Assembly (NCBI GenBank): GCA_944472155.2
Contig: OX235277.1
Coordinates: 17,556,804-17,620,803 of the forward strand
DNA from: Trichobilharzia szidati
Taxonomy: Eukaryota > Platyhelminthes > Trematoda > Strigeidida > Schistosomatidae
DNA: 64,000 nucleotides
Reading direction: 5' to 3'
Position 1 is the stretch's first letter; each line of letters opens with the position of its first letter. The notes beneath the pieces were generated by a model. The model was not told the origin of the DNA. It saw only the letters and a program-made list of their open reading frames with translations, and searched no databases. A program made the position numbers and the translations under genes. Below, in pieces: positions 59,492 through 64,000 of the stretch.

Positions 59492-61110
59492 CCTTTTATA
59501 AATTTGAATTGCACTATAAGAAGACAGAGATTATCCGAAAAATGTGATGTATTTGCGCTATACATTTCGAACAATCTGATCACACATTTACTTGTCAAGT
59601 CAATATATATGGAAAAGTTAAATTAAACAAAGTGAAAAAAATAAGAATTAAGAATAATTAACGCATAAGTTTGGTAATCCAATCAAATCAGGATTACCAA
59701 GGAAGGCTAAGAGTAATAACAAACTGTTTTTGATTACACAGGATGGCTTAAGTTTATGAATAGATATAGCCTCAGCGTATTTCAGTAAACGTCCTTGACC
59801 GTTTTTATAGATGACCTTAAAGGATGAGTTGACATCAACATTGTGGTTCATCTCGATTAAATGTTTAGCTATAGACGAAGTTGGTAATCTGACAAATGCA
59901 TCTATTGATTTTCCACAGTTCATTTGTTTTTCTAGCCATTTTGGGATATGCTCTTCCACCCTCACATGCAAGGCGCGATTACTCCTCTTTATGTTTGTGC
60001 GACCACACACACACACACACACGAAAATTGGTAAACAGTGTGGGATGTGACATAATCACTTGTTCACTTTTGAAGTTTGCAGTGAAACATATTTTCAGCT
60101 TTTTCGACAATGACAAGCTGGGCTGCATAATGGGTTCTACGGATGATCGAATTCAACCTTGGTCTCAAAATCCTACTGTTTATTTCCCCGTTATATGGTA
60201 ATTTGAAGAAAACCATTTTCTTAGGGGCGGTATGAATTGTAGGTTTAGAGACTAATTGACTTCTATATCTTTTTAAAAATTTCAAAGAATATCCGTTTTC
60301 AACAAGAGTATCCATCAATATTTCGTTTTCTTTGTCTATAAAATCAGCCGTTCAAATACGTTGAATCCTTTCAAACAGACATGGACAGAAACTGTGAGAA
60401 TTATAGTACTGCCCAGTCCAAGTGGGCTTTTTGTAGATTGATCGTCTTATTGAACCATCATCTCTTCGAATGAGAAGTATGTCTAAAAATGCAAGTTGGC
60501 TGCGATTTTCTTCCTCGCATGTACAGAGTTAAGTCTCTCTAATAGACGACTTGCATCTTCATGATCATCACATATCAAAATGATATCTTCTACATATCCT
60601 CTATAGAAAACCAACTTAGAAATCAAATCAAGGGACAACTTCTCAACATAAGACATGCAAACGTCCGCTAACAAAGGTCCTAATGGACTCCACATAACAA
60701 CGTCATCCCCTTGTCGAAAATGTTCACCTTCAAACGTGAAATAGACGTTGTCAGTACATAATAGTAATAATATGGTTACCTACTTAATTGAATATTTGAC
60801 CGATAACCATATTTTCCATAAATACCTCCAAGGCAGCTGAATGTCCTATCAAGTCCACGCGGTGATTGTTACATACTGCACTTCGGAAGTTTGATGAAAT
60901 GGGAAGGCGCTAGCACACTGCTCACTGAGTGCTTTACATCACGTAGAGTATACTGTATGTGATGGATTGGAATCCTTTCGTCATCACTGGCATCATCATT
61001 TACTTTTTGAATTATTTTTAAAGTATTGAAAACACGTTTCGCCTCTCCAATGAAATACGTTCGTTGCTGAGTCGGACACTTATCCATACTTACTAGCTCG
61101 ACATGCAATA
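59492..61110 (-). pseudogene. Penelope-like element, second family, reverse transcriptase plus GIY-YIG end
   Basis: Read leftward. CTDNVYFTFEGEHFRQGDDVV and WSPLGPLLADVCMSYVEKL (motif B) lie at about 60740-60640. YRGYVEDIILIC follows (motif C, with Glu in place of the first Asp of YVDD) near 60600. Then come IRRDDGSIRRSIYKKPTWTG (about 60455-60395), the connector MVFFKLPYNGE near 60215, and the GIY-YIG end (CGRTNIKRSNRALHVRVEEH, from 60010 to the stop near 59648). Frame breaks at several points and the missing N-terminus make it inactive. The region above 60870 is only weakly PLE-like. The 3' end at 59492 is repeated at 57436. Confidence 0.85.
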
Positions 61111-61134
61111 TTTCCCATACAATTTGTAGGGAAC

Positions 61135-61480
61135 AGTCGCCAATCCAGTCGACCAGGCAGTCAACTAGCCAGCTGATTAGTCGCTAACTTATTTAGTGTG
61201 TATGAATTTGATGGTATTCAGGTTTATTAGAGAGAACAAAGCTGGTGTTTGCATCCATCGTTTCTACATCACACTAACGACCTGTGTCACTCAGGCTGCC
61301 GTTACCATTCCGTTTACTTGAAGTCATCTGATTGCAGATTTCGGCTGATTTCTTTAAAATCGAATGATAAATTATCATGCGCACATCTTATGCATACGTA
61401 CTACATAATTCTACAATCACACTGAGAACTCCGACGGTGTAACACTCAAAGCTCACACACACTTTCTCATGACAAATGGT
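61135..61480 (+). repeat. Diverged third copy of the unit, second fragment
   Basis: Resembles 31665-32000 and 570-880: repeated cagtcagccagt-like runs, then 'gtgtgtat' and 'tctgatggtattc', and the later segment ending near the Gypsy insertion point of copies 1 and 2. The Gypsy integrase remnant that follows in the other copies is not seen here. Confidence 0.65.
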
Positions 61481-63589
61481 AAATTGACATTTGTACAATT
61501 GAAAATAAATATGTGGATCACATCTCACAGTAAGTACTCTGTACTTCACATTATGGAAGATTCAGTCATCAATCAATACACAATATACCAATAATCGAAA
61601 TTCACTAGTTATATCACGGTTCTTATCGAAACATGTTTAAACTACCTACATGCATGTTTCTATATTCTTCTTTTGGACCAAATAAAATATGACGAAACAT
61701 TCATTGATTAAGAATAACAACACACTGATTATCGATTTAAACAGAACAAAAATGATTGGCGGGATGCGCCACACAGATAAAAATACATCTGCAGTGGCGA
61801 CGAAACTAATTGCACAGCAAATGCAATGTAACAGAAATCGCAGACTGAATAAACCCTGACTAACACAATACCCACCTGTAATCGCATGAAACACCCGTTA
61901 GAATACAACATTCTCGGTAGGCATCGATGTTAATACGAAGGATGATATAGGATCTGCAGATTGTCATGAAACATAACGAATGAAGGACAGTCAAGGATGC
62001 GCAATTCTTATTAGAATATTCAAACAGTTAATGGCTATCAGTAACTCAGTGTTCATAACAATTAACTAGATAAGAATGACGAACTAGGCTTCACGTTTGT
62101 CAAGCAGTCACAAAGACAAAATTTATTCTACGCATGAATAGTCGTCATCAGAAGTCACTTTATATACATCAGCATACTTCACTCACCAGTCGCCTATTTA
62201 CCAATGAGTTTCTTCGCGCCGTGTAGGACACAGTGAGAATGAAAATGTATTGCACACACTTTAGATTTTATGGTGCTATGATATTAGCCATCGTACATTT
62301 CGAATACTAGCAGCGAAAACTTGATTTCAGTTAAAGCTGTGACAGATGATGGAATAGTCTGCAGTGAAAGCACTCGCATGAATGGAATACACTCAGTAAT
62401 AAGAATCATATTAACGACACTTCAGTTTCATTATGCATATATTGTAACTGCCTGTGTCTGTGTGCGTAAATGTTTACACACTGTAGACAAACTGCAACCG
62501 AAGCCATACAGTACTAGAAGTAATAATGAGGGAGTGCAATAAATAGTTGAGGCGAGAACACATTTATATAATTACCTATTATTTCAAGAAAATAGTGATT
62601 GAGATGAATTTATCTAGACCTGACCACGGAGTATGAGTTTCGGTTCAAGACTAAACGCTGAGGCAGAGTGTATTGGGAATATCTCGACCGAAATCGACTA
62701 CCATATATATATATACTGGTGTTAAATATATGACGACGTTATGTGGAGAAATGAGATCAGTCACTAAAGAAATAGGCTGCAGACCCTCACGACAACAATT
62801 CAATGGTCACATCTCCATGAAATGTCAATTGAAGTTTGTCTCGAGAGATAAATTTAATGATCTTCACTTCTCAAACGATTAATATTCACTGATAAAACGT
62901 AAGATCAAAGGGATGGCTATCCAATGTTTAACATATATATATATATGTATGTATATATATATATATCAACACATTTGAATAATACAAAGAAGAAGACAGC
63001 GATGATAGAGAATTCAGTGAAGTTAACCTTTGAGTTGAAGTGATCAACTACTATTAGGCAAGGTGATGTTCCTATAGCTGGTGAAGTGGATGATTTGGCA
63101 GGATGCTGTGAGTGGGGAGTGACAACAAATAACTGCATTGAACAGAGTGGAAGGCTTTGACAGATGTGGATTTCATGGATGATTTATGTCTGATGACATA
63201 CGAATTCAGTTGAGCATAGAAAAGATGGGTTGGTGAAGGTGACCGACCAACCAACAAGTAAAACAAGCAATAATCACCACTATCAATAAGAGGAACTCGA
63301 AAGAGATCGCTTCACTCTCTCATCTCTTAACAGAGCATCGTTTCAACCGCATGTAACGCTGCGCAAGGATGAGGGTATGAAAACCACCCAGGATCGCGAA
63401 ATACATGATGGACCTCATCACTCTGAATCAAATCAGATATCTACTACACTCAACACAACTAACACCTTTCACATTTTCGACGCCAATGTCAAGTAAGTCA
63501 GTCATTCAGTTGGTTCTGCTATATAAGTCAGTAGGCTGGTCATCGCGTCAACATGAGCATTTGCAAGTGCCTGCCACAGAATTTCATCA
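61481..63589. other. Mostly unmatched sequence in the third unit copy
   Basis: It lies between two recognisable fragments of the third copy but could not be aligned to the unit by eye. It contains TA microsatellites near 62704-62716 and 62933-62966. Open frames at 61646-61911 (minus, hydrophobic) and 63405-63674 (plus) have no recognised domain. Confidence 0.4.
62933..62966. repeat. TA microsatellite
   Basis: Alternating AT run interrupted by two tg steps. Similar shorter runs occur at 28164-28193, 47272-47292, 49010-49045 and 62704-62716. Confidence 0.9.
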
Positions 63590-64000
63590 CCCGCTGAGAA
63601 GATGGTTGCATGACACAGCGAAAAGCAACGCACTGAGCGTCGCTATAGTAGGTCTTCGAGATAAGCATGTATAATACATGTCAATCTATTTTCGACTCTA
63701 TTTCCTCTGAACATACTAGTTTTACACCACACTACAGAAGAATGAAAATTTCTAATGAGTAGAATTAGACTTAGTTGGAGTTGTTTTCATCGAAATTATT
63801 ACTATTCAATTTTATTTTTCTCGTATGATTTTTCACCTATTATTGTGATTCTGCTCTAGGTCACACGCGCCCTCTATTCTCACATTCCAATGTGTAAAAT
63901 ACAAAAGACAGAGAAATAAAATTGTGTTGTACTAGACTGCTCATTATCTATTCATTCGCTGAAATAATTAAAGCCACTGTTTGATATTGTCTTATGTTAG
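63590..64000 (+). repeat. Diverged third copy of the unit, right fragment
   Basis: Bases 63690-64000 match 5108-5420 and 36075-36388 closely, for example around 'gacttagttggagttgttttcatcgaaattattac' in the original order. The short stretch at 63590-63640 resembles 4300-4360 (a gctgagaagatggttgcatgacaca-type run). About 750 bases present in the other copies are missing between the two. The copy continues past the window end. Confidence 0.8.

Noticed and set aside
1..64000. CRISPR array, prokaryotic operon or phage
   Set aside because: No regularly spaced short repeats, no ribosome-binding sites and no dense coding; the window is eukaryotic.

Overview
The window reads as an AT-rich (roughly two-thirds A+T by eye) animal genome of schistosome or close flatworm type. 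The clues are several Penelope-like element (PLE) remnants, a tRNA-headed SINE carrying a hammerhead ribozyme of the kind known from the schistosome Sm-alpha family, a very short intron next to a start codon, and in-frame micro-exon candidates. The species assignment is inference. No bacterial-style gene is present. Most open frames are short, unrecognised and differ between duplicated copies.

Layout. A large repeat unit occurs in direct orientation. Copy 1 runs from before base 1 to about 15775 and continues, after an interruption, at 16815-19035. Copy 2 runs about 31085-49545 and continues at 53925-56222. A diverged, broken third copy is seen at 50338-50622, 61135-61480 and 63590-64000, and a further fragment lies at 40930-41600. 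The copies differ by clean insertions or deletions: a SINE at 4647-4839, 3.6 kb at 6305-9882, a hairpin at 36525-36659, a LINE/foldback/ribozyme-SINE block at 38121-40246, 3.5 kb at 40760-44262 and 0.9 kb at 46445-47325.

Between the copies (about 20500-27335) is a large interrupted inverted repeat. Its central spacer holds the best gene in the window (24448-25159): a three-exon, 68-residue secreted precursor ending in KR followed by WRFEIACIFTPMKC. The Cys ring matches the CxFxPxxC pattern of allatostatin-C/somatostatin-type neuropeptides. It has a TATA box about 70 bases upstream of the ATG and two AATAAA signals.

From about 50 to 61 kb is a graveyard of retroelements: tRNA-headed SINEs, two PLE families (reverse transcriptase plus GIY-YIG endonuclease) and a LINE with an AP-endonuclease domain, the last sandwiched between two direct copies of a PLE 3' end. 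Other LINE, PLE and Gypsy integrase remnants are scattered through the duplicated units. Several candidate micro-exons with good splice sites (21991-22050 minus, 44033-44083 plus with an inverted copy at 40806-40856, and 14624-14690 with its copy at 48435-48502) suggest remains of micro-exon-type secreted protein genes, but no complete model could be built for them.
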